The notes beneath the pieces are model-generated. The model had not been told where the DNA came from, did not search any database, and saw nothing but the letters and a program-made list of their open reading frames with translations. A DNA stretch of 64,000 nucleotides from Pseudoalteromonas piscicida. GTDB lineage: Bacteria; Pseudomonadota; Gammaproteobacteria; Enterobacterales; Alteromonadaceae. Location of the stretch: NCBI RefSeq assembly GCF_002208135.1, contig NZ_CP021646.1, forward strand, positions 851,501 through 915,500, written 5' to 3'. Position numbers and translations under genes: made by a program. Below are positions 27,974 to 35,367 of the stretch, in pieces. Position 1 is the first letter of the stretch; the number at the start of each line of letters is the position of its first letter.

Positions 27974-28942
27974 ATGCACTCCACTTCGTTTGTATATTTT
28001 TATAGTGCGTGGGTATATCTCCATGACCATTTTACTAATGATAATAGACTGCAAGGCGAGTTTGCTGAGCTAGTAGCGTCACGGCCTGAACGTGTGGCAC
28101 TCGTTGAATATGAGCGGTTACTTGAGGTAGGGCAGGAGTTAAGCGGCGATCCCTTACTTGGTTTTGAGCTGGGTAAAGCCATTCAGCTGCATGACTATGG
28201 GGCGCTTGGTTACTTGGTCGAAACCAGTAAAGACTTGCAGCAGGCTATTACCTCATTATTGCATTACGACGCCATTGTCGCCGATATTGGCCTCGCTGTA
28301 TTCACAAGTGATAGTGACAATGCCAAGTTAACTTGGCAACCAAAAACCCCGCTGGGTAAGCAAGCCATTTTGCGTAATATGACCGCTTGGGTGAGCGCTG
28401 CACGGCAGCTTTTACGATCAACTTTATCGCCTAACCAACTCCAGCTTAGCTTTAGCGTGTGTGACCTAGAATTACAGCGTTTGCAAACTTGGTTTGGTTG
28501 CCCCGTATCACAAAATTGCCCTAAAAATACGCTGTCGTTTCCGTTAGATTTTCTTACCATGCCAGTCGCTACCGTCGACAGCCTAATGCACGAACATATT
28601 GAGCAAGCGGTTGCAAAAAGCGTATCAGCGCTTTGTGATAATCATGATTTAAAAACACGTGTTGCTAATTTACTGGCGGCAAAGCACTCACTGGCCGGAA
28701 TCAACCAAGCAAGTATGGCTAAGGCATTAAACATGAGTGTGCGTTCGATGCAGCGTAAACTAAAAACACAACACACCAGCTTTAGAACCTTGCTCGACCA
28801 AGAGCGAAAGCATAGATTTGAACAACTCATCGGCAACACAAGATTGCTCGATATTGTAGACGCGCTTGGTTTTACAGAGCAAAGTGCGCTGAATAAGGTT
28901 TGTTTAAAATGGTACGGGAAGTCACCGTCAAAGCTAAAGTGA
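27974..28942 (+). CDS. AraC family regulator with AraC_N ligand-binding domain
   Basis: A 322-residue regulator. Residues about 25-205 are an arabinose-binding-type N-terminal domain (SGDPLLGFELGKAIQLHDYGALGYLVETS), the form found in OruR/ArgR-like activators. Residues about 225-322 are a double HTH (SMAKALNMSVRSMQRKLKTQ, then RLLDIVDALGFTEQSALNKV). AAGGA lies seven bases before the ATG. Divergent from the sterol-desaturase-like gene, which is its likely target. No membrane helix; cytoplasmic. Confidence 0.9.
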   Translation: MHSTSFVYFYSAWVYLHDHFTNDNRLQGEFAELVASRPERVALVEYERLLEVGQELSGDPLLGFELGKAIQLHDYGALGYLVETSKDLQQAITSLLHYDAIVADIGLAVFTSDSDNAKLTWQPKTPLGKQAILRNMTAWVSAARQLLRSTLSPNQLQLSFSVCDLELQRLQTWFGCPVSQNCPKNTLSFPLDFLTMPVATVDSLMHEHIEQAVAKSVSALCDNHDLKTRVANLLAAKHSLAGINQASMAKALNMSVRSMQRKLKTQHTSFRTLLDQERKHRFEQLIGNTRLLDIVDALGFTEQSALNKVCLKWYGKSPSKLK

Positions 28943-29324
28943 AGAACCGAAGGTAGGTAAGTTTTGGTTTGCCTCTAGCTCTGTTAGTTAGATTTAATCG
29001 AATTTGAGAGTCAGTACCTGAGGTGGATGGAGAATGCCCCAAGCTTTGTAAATTGCTGACACCCACCTTAAATTGCTGAAATGACAACGAGGCGCAATGC
29101 CGCTATCGGCAAACTGATACTCAAGATCAACAATGCGAACAACACTTGGGTAGTTGCTCAGAACATCGAAACGATCTTGAGATTTGCCAGCAAGTGTTGT
29201 TAGTGGTGCAGGAATGTATCGAGAAGACTCAGCATCTTCGACAGTGACACTGATGTTTGCTATCGCTGAGCTACGTAAGACCAGTGCTGAAACCAGCAAA
29301 CCTTTTTAAATATAAATTAATCAT
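28943..29324. other. region without a convincing gene; possible remnant
   Basis: 382 bp. A minus-strand frame of 101 codons (28994-29299) begins only with TTG and has its purine-rich site one base from the start, so I do not call it. Its composition (IVDLEYQFADSGIAPRCHF) looks coding-like, which would fit a decayed gene end. The DNA also has an 11-bp direct repeat TAAATTGCTGA at 29049-29059 and 29069-29079, and an AGGTGG/CCACCT pair around it. Confidence 0.35.
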
Positions 29325-29687
29325 TTATATTTTATTGTGATAAAAACTCCCAGCTTCATAGGGGGTTACAGCAGAAAGCACCCCATACCGGTCTTTTTTA
29401 ATAGCTAAATTTGATAGGGAGTCACTATTTAGTTCTATTTCGGTGCCTATTTGACCAGCGTTGAGCCCAAGCTGCTTGCCCAGCTGCTCCATCTCTTTTT
29501 CCATCTGTGGCAAAACTTCTGTTTTTAGCTGTTTTGCCGCCTGAGCATAGCGCTCTTTCTCTTCGGCGGAAGAAGCGTTTTGGGCAATTTGCTCAAACTC
29601 AACAATACTCTCCTTGGTCCCTTTTACATCACCAACCCGGAAGTTGTAACCAAAATACATATCCATCATATTACGTGGTAGTTGCAT
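29325..29687 (-). CDS. hypothetical protein, 120 residues
   Basis: Not recognised. The 120-residue protein is highly charged and mostly helical (EFEQIAQNASSAEEKERYAQ then LPQMEKEMEQLGKQLGL), without signal peptide or membrane helix. The start at ATG 29687 has AGGAG eight bases upstream. The first 20 residues are Met- and aromatic-rich (MMDMYFGYNF). It lies at the left end of a hypothetical-rich stretch. Confidence 0.65.
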   Translation of the reverse strand: MQLPRNMMDMYFGYNFRVGDVKGTKESIVEFEQIAQNASSAEEKERYAQAAKQLKTEVLPQMEKEMEQLGKQLGLNAGQIGTEIELNSDSLSNLAIKKDRYGVLSAVTPYEAGSFYHNKI

Positions 29688-29808
29688 AGCGTAGGCTCCT
29701 TGCTATTAGTAAACTCTATGAAAGATAAGCAAATATCACACCAACTAAATAAAACGCTTAATCGGTAAAACATAAACCAGTTATTGACACCAAAGTCTTT
29801 TTGTTCGG

Positions 29809-30186
29809 TTACTGATTCTCGGCGATGCGCCACAACACGCCACTAGGATCAGTAATACAAAATTCGAGCATTTCCCATGGCTGCTTGACAAGTTCAGTTA
29901 CCTTTACGCCAAACGCTTTGTCCAGCTCGAGTTTTAAAACATGTTCATACCAGCTTTGAGCATCTTCGACTAAAAGGTGCATCATAAAGTTGTTGCTGTG
30001 CAATGGCTCATAGAAATCTTGGAGCAAAAAAGAGCAAGAACCAGATTTAAAATATGCGATATCTCCAGCTTCAAAAGCCATTTCAAAGCCAATCATCTGA
30101 TAAAAGCGTTTAGAGCATTCAAAGTCTTTAGCTGGAACAAAAGACTTTATTTCTACGGTATTCAGGTTTGCCATATTTATGTCCAT
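29809..30186 (-). CDS. VOC (glyoxalase/bleomycin-resistance fold) protein
   Basis: A 125-residue protein with two beta-alpha-beta-beta-beta units typical of the vicinal oxygen chelate superfamily: VEIKSFVPAKDFECSKRFYQ, then FKSGSCSFLLQDFY in the first module and MMHLLVEDAQSWYEHVL with MLEFCITDPSGVLWRI in the second. The terminal DPSGVLWRI matches the metal Glu/Asp strand of the fold, although the usual Glu ligand is replaced. Members include glyoxalases, dioxygenases and antibiotic-binding proteins; the role here is unknown. No strong Shine-Dalgarno is seen; a second ATG at 30174 is possible. Confidence 0.78.
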   Translation of the reverse strand: MDINMANLNTVEIKSFVPAKDFECSKRFYQMIGFEMAFEAGDIAYFKSGSCSFLLQDFYEPLHSNNFMMHLLVEDAQSWYEHVLKLELDKAFGVKVTELVKQPWEMLEFCITDPSGVLWRIAENQ

Positions 30187-30303
30187 ATTGTGGGTACTTT
30201 TTGTAGCCTAACATTTTAGTATTTATGAGACACGCGGTTTGTATTAACAATCGCTTGTTGGAGTATAAATAGTGATGGATGCCATAGATTTTAGTATTAA
30301 AAA

Positions 30304-30453
30304 TTACCTACACTTCTTGCACCAGCTTTGATTTGTAGCGGAAGAAGGATTTGTACTGCGCATACCAAATAACTCTGTTAACTCCTTGTGATTAGTAGCC
30401 ACCGTATTTCTACATTTAGGGCAAGTGTGAGGTAAATTTATTTTTCCCGCCAT
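30304..30453 (-). CDS. 49-residue Cys4 zinc-ribbon-like protein
   Basis: A frame of 49 codons starting ATG 30453, ending TAA 30304-30306. AAGGA lies eight to nine bases before the ATG, inside the end of the upstream gene, and only two bases separate the two genes, so they are co-transcribed and probably coupled. The product has two CxxC pairs: CPKC at residues 11-14 and CKKC at 45-48, the pattern of a small zinc ribbon. It is basic. No named family is recognised. Confidence 0.65.
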   Translation of the reverse strand: MAGKINLPHTCPKCRNTVATNHKELTELFGMRSTNPSSATNQSWCKKCR

Positions 30454-30455
30454 GA

Positions 30456-30755
30456 TTATTTTCCTTTATTTCTTTCGTTAATACTTTCAGCTTTAGATTT
30501 TATTTCTGTCCACTTTTCACGTTCTGGCTCGGTCAGGTCAGATCTTTTCAAATTACTTTCAGCTGTTTTAGCTAATGTCCTAGGGGCTTCTTTTGCAATG
30601 GCAATAGAGGCCTTCCCTGCAGCTAAACCAACGTTAAATAGGGTTTTGCCAACTAAAGAGACGGATTTCTTTGCTTTTCCCTTAGTTTCAAACTCATTCG
30701 ATATTTCATTTACTGCTTCTTTAAGATCGAAGTAGTCAAAAAACTTTTTTGTCAT
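30456..30755 (-). CDS. hypothetical protein, 99 residues
   Basis: Not recognised. A 99-residue basic helical protein (KKSVSLVGKTLFNVGLAAGK, then a charged ESNLKRSDLTEPEREKW). The middle segment is weakly amphipathic and Ala/Gly-rich and could touch a membrane. AGGAG lies six bases before the ATG at 30755. It is followed by the zinc-ribbon gene after two bases, so the two form a small operon. Confidence 0.65.
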   Translation of the reverse strand: MTKKFFDYFDLKEAVNEISNEFETKGKAKKSVSLVGKTLFNVGLAAGKASIAIAKEAPRTLAKTAESNLKRSDLTEPEREKWTEIKSKAESINERNKGK

Positions 30756-30812
30756 ACTAAACTCCTGTCAAATGATAATTGTGTTTTTTATCATTTATCT
30801 TGACTAATTGAT

Positions 30813-30891
30813 ATTACACCGCGTTACACATTTACATCGCTTTCGCTTGAACACTGCACAAGTAACGAAATTGCTAACATTCTGACTATTC
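30813..30891 (-). repeat. diverged 80-bp duplication, copy 1 (gene-end remnant)
   Basis: Read on the minus strand this segment encodes RMLAISLLVQCSSESDVNV then stop, matching LRIRAIGLLESWSRESNANV at the end of the 69-residue frame at 32193-32402. About 70 percent of bases agree by eye. Stop codons in phase upstream make copy 1 a fragment. It includes a TTACAC-CGCG-TTACAC direct repeat at 30814-30829. Confidence 0.6.
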
Positions 30892-30982
30892 TGGAGATTT
30901 ATTAAATACCAGCCTTAAAGTAACCAATACAAATAGTAGTGGGTATCACGACTTCCAGCGATTTCATTCTTCGATTTCAGTT

Positions 30983-31852
30983 TCATTGATTTTCTTTTTT
31001 CCAGCCTTGATGAACATTTCCTACAACTTCAAATTGGCTCTGTTCAAACTCTATTGAGGGAATATCAGCATGTCCGTTTAACCATGGCCAAACCTCGTTG
31101 GTTTTACCGTTATTCTTATGAGCCTCGTAGAAAAAGGAGATTACAGCTTCAACACAATTAATGATGTTAAAGATTGAATCTTTAAAATACGATTTGTAGA
31201 ACTCTGTAGCACCAATAGATTTTTGATGGATAATCTCATTTCGATACTCTTCAAGGGTTACGAACTGTCCCCACCATTTTTGTTTTTCAACGTTTGTTGT
31301 ATTGTAGACACTCGGAAGTATATGTTTAATTTTTGTTTTCAGACTAAGCCAGCGTTCAATGGCAACTTTATCGTATGACTCGGTAATGCCTTTAGAATTT
31401 TTTGTGGCTTGATAAATTTGATCTTGCGGAATGCTTAAATTAGCGAAAGCTTCTAATGCTGTGTAGGCAAAAACAATTGCTGATTGTATTTCTTCCACAT
31501 AATCATAAACGTCTGAGGAGACAGCATCTATTGCTTCTTTTTTGTCTCCAATCAGTTTTGTTACATCTAATTCATAGGTTGGACTTTTGAACTTACCATC
31601 ATAAATCTCTTTCGCTAGGCGTGAAGCTTTTGCGCTGACACTCATCAGCATCCCAATGTTGTTGGGAACAAAATAGCTAATGTTTCGCGAGCGATTAAGT
31701 TTGATGGTGTCAATCTCTTGAACCAACATGGATCCATTTCCACCTTTGACATAGTGAAACGTTGGTTTTGTCATCCTTAGATCCGATACTTTGTAACCTT
31801 CAGGAGTCAAACCTACTACCAAAGAGCTTTTGGAGGTTTTCTTATTCTTCAT
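30983..31852 (-). CDS. HEPN-like hypothetical protein
   Basis: A 289-residue protein with no signal peptide. Residues about 105-245 are helical: EEIQSAIVFAYTALEAFANL is followed about 60 residues later by EEYRNEIIHQKS, whose RNEIIH (204-209) fits the Rx4H motif of HEPN ribonuclease domains. HEPN proteins act as RNases in toxin-antitoxin and phage-defence systems, or as scaffolds. The N-terminal 100 residues are not recognised. The call is inference from motif and helix order. It stands alone in an AT-rich, hypothetical-rich patch, with no obvious nucleotidyltransferase partner, so pairing as a classical HEPN/MNT system is not supported. Confidence 0.6.
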   Translation of the reverse strand: MKNKKTSKSSLVVGLTPEGYKVSDLRMTKPTFHYVKGGNGSMLVQEIDTIKLNRSRNISYFVPNNIGMLMSVSAKASRLAKEIYDGKFKSPTYELDVTKLIGDKKEAIDAVSSDVYDYVEEIQSAIVFAYTALEAFANLSIPQDQIYQATKNSKGITESYDKVAIERWLSLKTKIKHILPSVYNTTNVEKQKWWGQFVTLEEYRNEIIHQKSIGATEFYKSYFKDSIFNIINCVEAVISFFYEAHKNNGKTNEVWPWLNGHADIPSIEFEQSQFEVVGNVHQGWKKENQ

Positions 31853-32182
31853 TTTACACCGTTCGTTAAAACAGCTAATTAAAGAGAATTCTAAATATCC
31901 TACCTACCCACAAGTAAAAGCAACAATTATCAAGCTAACTTTATTTAATAATTTTAGTTAGTTAGAATTAAAAAGTTGTCATTGCAATATGTAAATCACC
32001 TGCGACGAGCTAGTAATGAATTATCAAGTCTTCTTTTGGGTCACTAAGAACTAGTTGCAACTAGCTAAAGTATTAAAAGTACTCAACTGTAAATATCACA
32101 GGTGAGGTATTTGAGACTTTTAACTTCTCATTGCGCAGTATGTTTGCAACATAATTTTATCAATTATTTAATGTAAATGAAA
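31853..32182. other. AT-rich intergenic region
   Basis: 330 bp between the HEPN-like gene and the 80-bp duplication. The right part of the HEPN-like promoter is here. Very AT-rich with no coding frame and no RNA structure I can support. Short direct repeats such as CTAGTTGCAACTAG (near 32050) occur, the latter a palindrome. Confidence 0.4.
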
Positions 32183-32261
32183 TTACACTACATTACACAT
32201 TCGCATTGCTTTCTCTTGACCACGACTCAAGTAACCCTATTGCTCGTATTCTTAACGATTC
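32182..32261 (-). repeat. diverged 80-bp duplication, copy 2
   Basis: Matches copy 1 at 30813-30891 in the same orientation, beginning with TTACAC-TACA-TTACAC at 32183-32198. Here the minus-strand frame continues upstream as a 69-codon reading frame, so this copy is the longer one. Confidence 0.6.
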
Positions 32262-32402
32262 AAGCGGCTTAAAAATACCTGTCTTGAAATCATCAATAGG
32301 GTGTAGCTCTGTCCACTCTCGCTGTTTACTCACGACTTCTTTGCAGATGGACTTAAGGCTTATCCGCTCGCAGATATAAACAACTACAACCAGAGCACTC
32401 AC
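32193..32402 (-). CDS. short hypothetical frame, probably a gene remnant
   Basis: 69 codons: MSALVVVVYICERISLK then a charged part ending RESNANV. It begins with ATG or nearby start at 32402 but no good Shine-Dalgarno is visible. The C-terminal 20 residues are repeated, in diverged form, 1.4 kb away (30824-30891), which suggests that both are ends of once longer paralogous genes. No family recognised. It may not be expressed. Confidence 0.35.
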   Translation of the reverse strand: MSALVVVVYICERISLKSICKEVVSKQREWTELHPIDDFKTGIFKPLESLRIRAIGLLESWSRESNANV

Positions 32403-32743
32403 TGCTCGTGGTGTTCCTAAGCATGCCTACCACGTGCTATTTCATCCTTGATATCTGTTTGTAAACACGAGAAATCTTAATCGTTTCAATCAAATCTGAT
32501 TGTACGTGCTTTTATGGTTTTTAACTGTTTGAAAATAAAGTGCTTTATTCCTTTCGTTGACAGCAAAAAAGATTTATCTTGAGAATCAAAATTACTCAAT
32601 TGCTAAGTGCTATATTTAAGATTACAACTACTCCACTTTTATGTGGGCCCTTGAATTTGCCCACTAACCCTATGTTAAATCGTGGGGTGCCTAAACCATC
32701 ATGTACTGATGTGCTAACGCATCGCCACCTAAGGATTATTTAG
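32403..32743. other. leader region of the RimK-like operon
   Basis: 341 bp without a supported gene. A GTGGGC/GCCCAC hairpin (32643-32648 with 32659-32664, ten-base loop) lies about 80 bp before the RimK-like start codon and could act as a leader structure or mark the end of something upstream. AAGGA sits nine bases before the ATG at 32744. Confidence 0.4.
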
Positions 32744-34192
32744 ATGCTATCTACTCTATTCGTTGTTGATCAAAATGCAGATGTACTGCCTTTGGCAAAT
32801 AACGTAGTGACGTTTGAAACGTATTTGCAAGAGTACCCAAAGCTCGGTGAATCAAAACTTCGAGTGATTAATTTATGTGACTGTGACCGTTATTTAAGCC
32901 AAGGTTATTACTGCTCTTTACTTGCTGAAGCGCGTAATCACCAAGTGCTGCCGAGTCTAAAGGTTATTAATGGTTTACGTGATGGCGATAATGCGTTGTT
33001 TTTATCGCAGGCTTGGTTTGATAAGCGTGGGATCGCGATTACCGATGACGCTGAGTTGATCATTTGTATGGGCGAAACCCAACAGCCTGAATTTGGTAAG
33101 TTGGCGGCGTATTTATTTCAGCAATTTCCAGCGCCTTTACTAAAAGTGACATTACAGCAGCAAGACAAAGGCGTGCGTGTGCAGGTGCAGCGTCGCGACT
33201 TTTCGACTCTACAGGTAGCGCAGCTTGAGTTTTGTACTCAAGTATTAGGTCATGTGCATGCCACTCAGTGGAACAAACGTAAGAGCCACAAAAAGTATCG
33301 CTGGGATATCGCGATGTTGGTGGACCACGATGAAAAGTTGCCGCCAAGTAATAAAGGGGCGATCAGCCGCTTTGTTAAAGCCGGTGAAAAGCTTGGCATT
33401 AAAGTTCACCCATTAGAAGCGGCTGAGTTATACAACCTAGGCCAATACGATGGGCTATTTATTCGTGAAACCACAGCGATTGATCACCATACTTATCGCC
33501 TTGCGCAAGAAGCAGAGCAAAAAGATTTAGTGGTAATTGATGACCCAAGCTCGATCCTACGCTGTTGTAATAAGGTGTTTTTACATGATGCCTTTAATTA
33601 CAAAAAGGTGCCAAGTTTAGAAACGCGATTTGTGAGTCAGTGTAATGAACAAGTAATCGATAAACTTATTGCTGAGTTATCGCTACCTATGGTGCTTAAA
33701 ATGCCTGAGAGTTCGTTCTCAAAAGGCGTATTTAAAGTAAAAACCAAAGAGGAGCTTGGCGAGCGTTTACAAGATCTGATGAGCGTTTCTGCGATTGTGT
33801 TGGCGCAAGCTTACTTATACACAGATTACGACTGGCGTATTGGGGTGTTAAATGGCCGTGCGATCTACGCATGCCGTTATCATATGGCACGTAACCATTG
33901 GCAAATCTATAACCATGAGTCAAAACGTAATTTCTCGGGTGGGTTTGACACGCTACCAACCTTTGAAGTGCCAAAAGCGGTGTTACGTGCAGCCTTAAAA
34001 GCAGCAGCAGTTGTGGGTAATGGTTTGTATGGTATCGATATTAAAGAGCACAACGGCAAAGCCTACGTACTAGAAGTAAACGACAACCCGAATATTGACC
34101 AAGGGGTTGAAGACAAATATCTCGGTGACGAGCTGTACATGCAAGTGATGTCTGAATTTTCAAGACGTCTTGAAGCGAGAGGTAAAAAGTAA
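32744..34192 (+). CDS. RimK-like ATP-grasp ligase
   Basis: A 482-residue protein. Residues 1-195 are a family-specific N-terminal region (RVINLCDCDRYLSQGYYCSL). Residues about 285-475 are an ATP-grasp domain as in RimK/glutathione synthetase-like ligases: LPMVLKMPESSFSKGVFKV in the nucleotide-binding part, IVLAQAYLYTDYDWRIGVL, and the metal site GIDIKEHNGKAYVLEVNDNPNID with its Glu and Asn. Such enzymes form amide bonds by ATP-dependent carboxylate activation. The gene overlaps the next by one base (TAATG), a translationally coupled pair conserved in many gammaproteobacteria. The substrate is unknown; peptide or protein C-terminal extension is a reasonable hypothesis. Confidence 0.88.
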   Translation: MLSTLFVVDQNADVLPLANNVVTFETYLQEYPKLGESKLRVINLCDCDRYLSQGYYCSLLAEARNHQVLPSLKVINGLRDGDNALFLSQAWFDKRGIAITDDAELIICMGETQQPEFGKLAAYLFQQFPAPLLKVTLQQQDKGVRVQVQRRDFSTLQVAQLEFCTQVLGHVHATQWNKRKSHKKYRWDIAMLVDHDEKLPPSNKGAISRFVKAGEKLGIKVHPLEAAELYNLGQYDGLFIRETTAIDHHTYRLAQEAEQKDLVVIDDPSSILRCCNKVFLHDAFNYKKVPSLETRFVSQCNEQVIDKLIAELSLPMVLKMPESSFSKGVFKVKTKEELGERLQDLMSVSAIVLAQAYLYTDYDWRIGVLNGRAIYACRYHMARNHWQIYNHESKRNFSGGFDTLPTFEVPKAVLRAALKAAAVVGNGLYGIDIKEHNGKAYVLEVNDNPNIDQGVEDKYLGDELYMQVMSEFSRRLEARGKK

Positions 34193-35301
34193 TGTTGCAA
34201 GCCGCGTTGGTGCTTGAAAAGGCGACACTGCAGGATTTGAACTCACTGAATGCGCTGGAACAAAACTGCTTCAGTGCAGATAGACTGAGTCGTCGCCAAC
34301 TCAAGCATTACATCAGTTTTGAACATAGCCTGCTGCTCACTGCAAAGTTGGCAGGGGAACTTGTGGGCTATGGGCTGCTTTGGTTGCACCAAGGAACGCG
34401 GCTAGCAAGGCTTTATTCATTGGCGGTATCGCCTCATCATCAAGGTAAAGGGATCGCACGCCAACTGATGTCTGAGCTTGAAGTCAGAGCGGGTGAAATG
34501 GGCTGGTTATATATGCGCTTAGAAGTGGCCAAACGCAATGACGCGGCCATCGGCTTATATAAGCGCATGGGTTATCGTGTATTTGGCGAGTATCAAAACT
34601 ATTATGCGGATCATGACGACGCGCTAAGAATGCAAAAATGCGTGCGTAAGCTGTCGCAAAAGGCGGTGTTGCACCAAGCTCCTTGGTATCAGCAAACGAC
34701 AGACTTTACCTGCGGACCGGCGTCACTGATGATGGCAATGGCAAGTATAGATCCTGGCTGTATGGGCGATCAGGCCTTAGAGCTTGAAATATGGCGTGAA
34801 GCGACCACCATCTTTATGACCGCAGGTCACGGCGGCTGTCATCCATTTGGATTGGCATTGGCTGCGGAGCGCCGTGGTTTTGCGGCAGAGGTGATGGTGA
34901 ATACGGCGGGCCCGCTATTTTTAGATGGCGTGAGAAGCGCGCAGAAAAAACAGGTGATGACCTTAGTTCATGAGCAATTCCGTCAAGAGTGTGAATATCG
35001 TGATATTGCGATTCACCAAGCCGATGTAAAGCTTGAACAGGTTGAGCAATGGTTATTGCAGGGCAGTGCGGTATTGGCTTTGATCAGCACTTATCGGCTA
35101 AACGGTAAAAAAGCGCCGCATTGGGTGCTTATTACGGGGTTGGATGAATTGTGTTTATATCTTAATGACCCTGATGTCGAGGACGACCAAAACCCTATCG
35201 ACTGCCAGCAAGTACCCATCGCAAGGTCGGATTTTGAAAAAATGATGACGTTTGGCGCAAGCAAGTTAAGTGCGCTGGTGGTGTTACACGAGTCATTTTA
35301 A
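34192..35301 (+). CDS. GNAT acetyltransferase-C39 peptidase-like fusion
   Basis: A 369-residue fusion. Residues 1-150 are a GNAT N-acetyltransferase (YSLAVSPHHQGKGIARQLMS, with the acetyl-CoA pyrophosphate loop QGKGIA, then LYKRMGYRVFGEYQNYY), close to RimI-type. Residues about 165-369 are a C39-like papain-fold domain: the Cys in TTDFTCGPASLMMAM is the nucleophile, and HWVLITGLDE supplies the His and following Asp/Asn strand. The start codon overlaps the RimK-like stop codon. The pair suggests a protein-modifying or peptide-making and peptide-cutting pathway. A strong intrinsic terminator ends the operon. Confidence 0.87.
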   Translation: MLQAALVLEKATLQDLNSLNALEQNCFSADRLSRRQLKHYISFEHSLLLTAKLAGELVGYGLLWLHQGTRLARLYSLAVSPHHQGKGIARQLMSELEVRAGEMGWLYMRLEVAKRNDAAIGLYKRMGYRVFGEYQNYYADHDDALRMQKCVRKLSQKAVLHQAPWYQQTTDFTCGPASLMMAMASIDPGCMGDQALELEIWREATTIFMTAGHGGCHPFGLALAAERRGFAAEVMVNTAGPLFLDGVRSAQKKQVMTLVHEQFRQECEYRDIAIHQADVKLEQVEQWLLQGSAVLALISTYRLNGKKAPHWVLITGLDELCLYLNDPDVEDDQNPIDCQQVPIARSDFEKMMTFGASKLSALVVLHESF

Positions 35302-35322
35302 ATAACGTTTCTGGTTATAAGT

Positions 35323-35352
35323 CAAAGGGCCTGTATTCGGCCCTTTGTTTTT
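35323..35352 (+). terminator. intrinsic terminator of the RimK-like operon
   Basis: CAAAGGGCC (35323-35331), seven-base loop, GGCCCTTTG (35339-35347), then TTTTT. It ends the plus-strand pair and lies 16 bp before the stop codon of the convergent cytochrome gene. Confidence 0.88.
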
Positions 35353-35367
35353 AGCGCTACATGGCGT

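Noticed and set aside
27853..27984. 44-residue N-terminal extension of the sterol-desaturase-like gene
   Set aside because: It would reach into the divergent AraC start and has no homology; the ATG at 27852 has AAGGAG upstream.
30983..31852. HEPN/MNT toxin-antitoxin pair
   Set aside because: No nucleotidyltransferase (GSxxRG) gene lies next to the HEPN-like gene.
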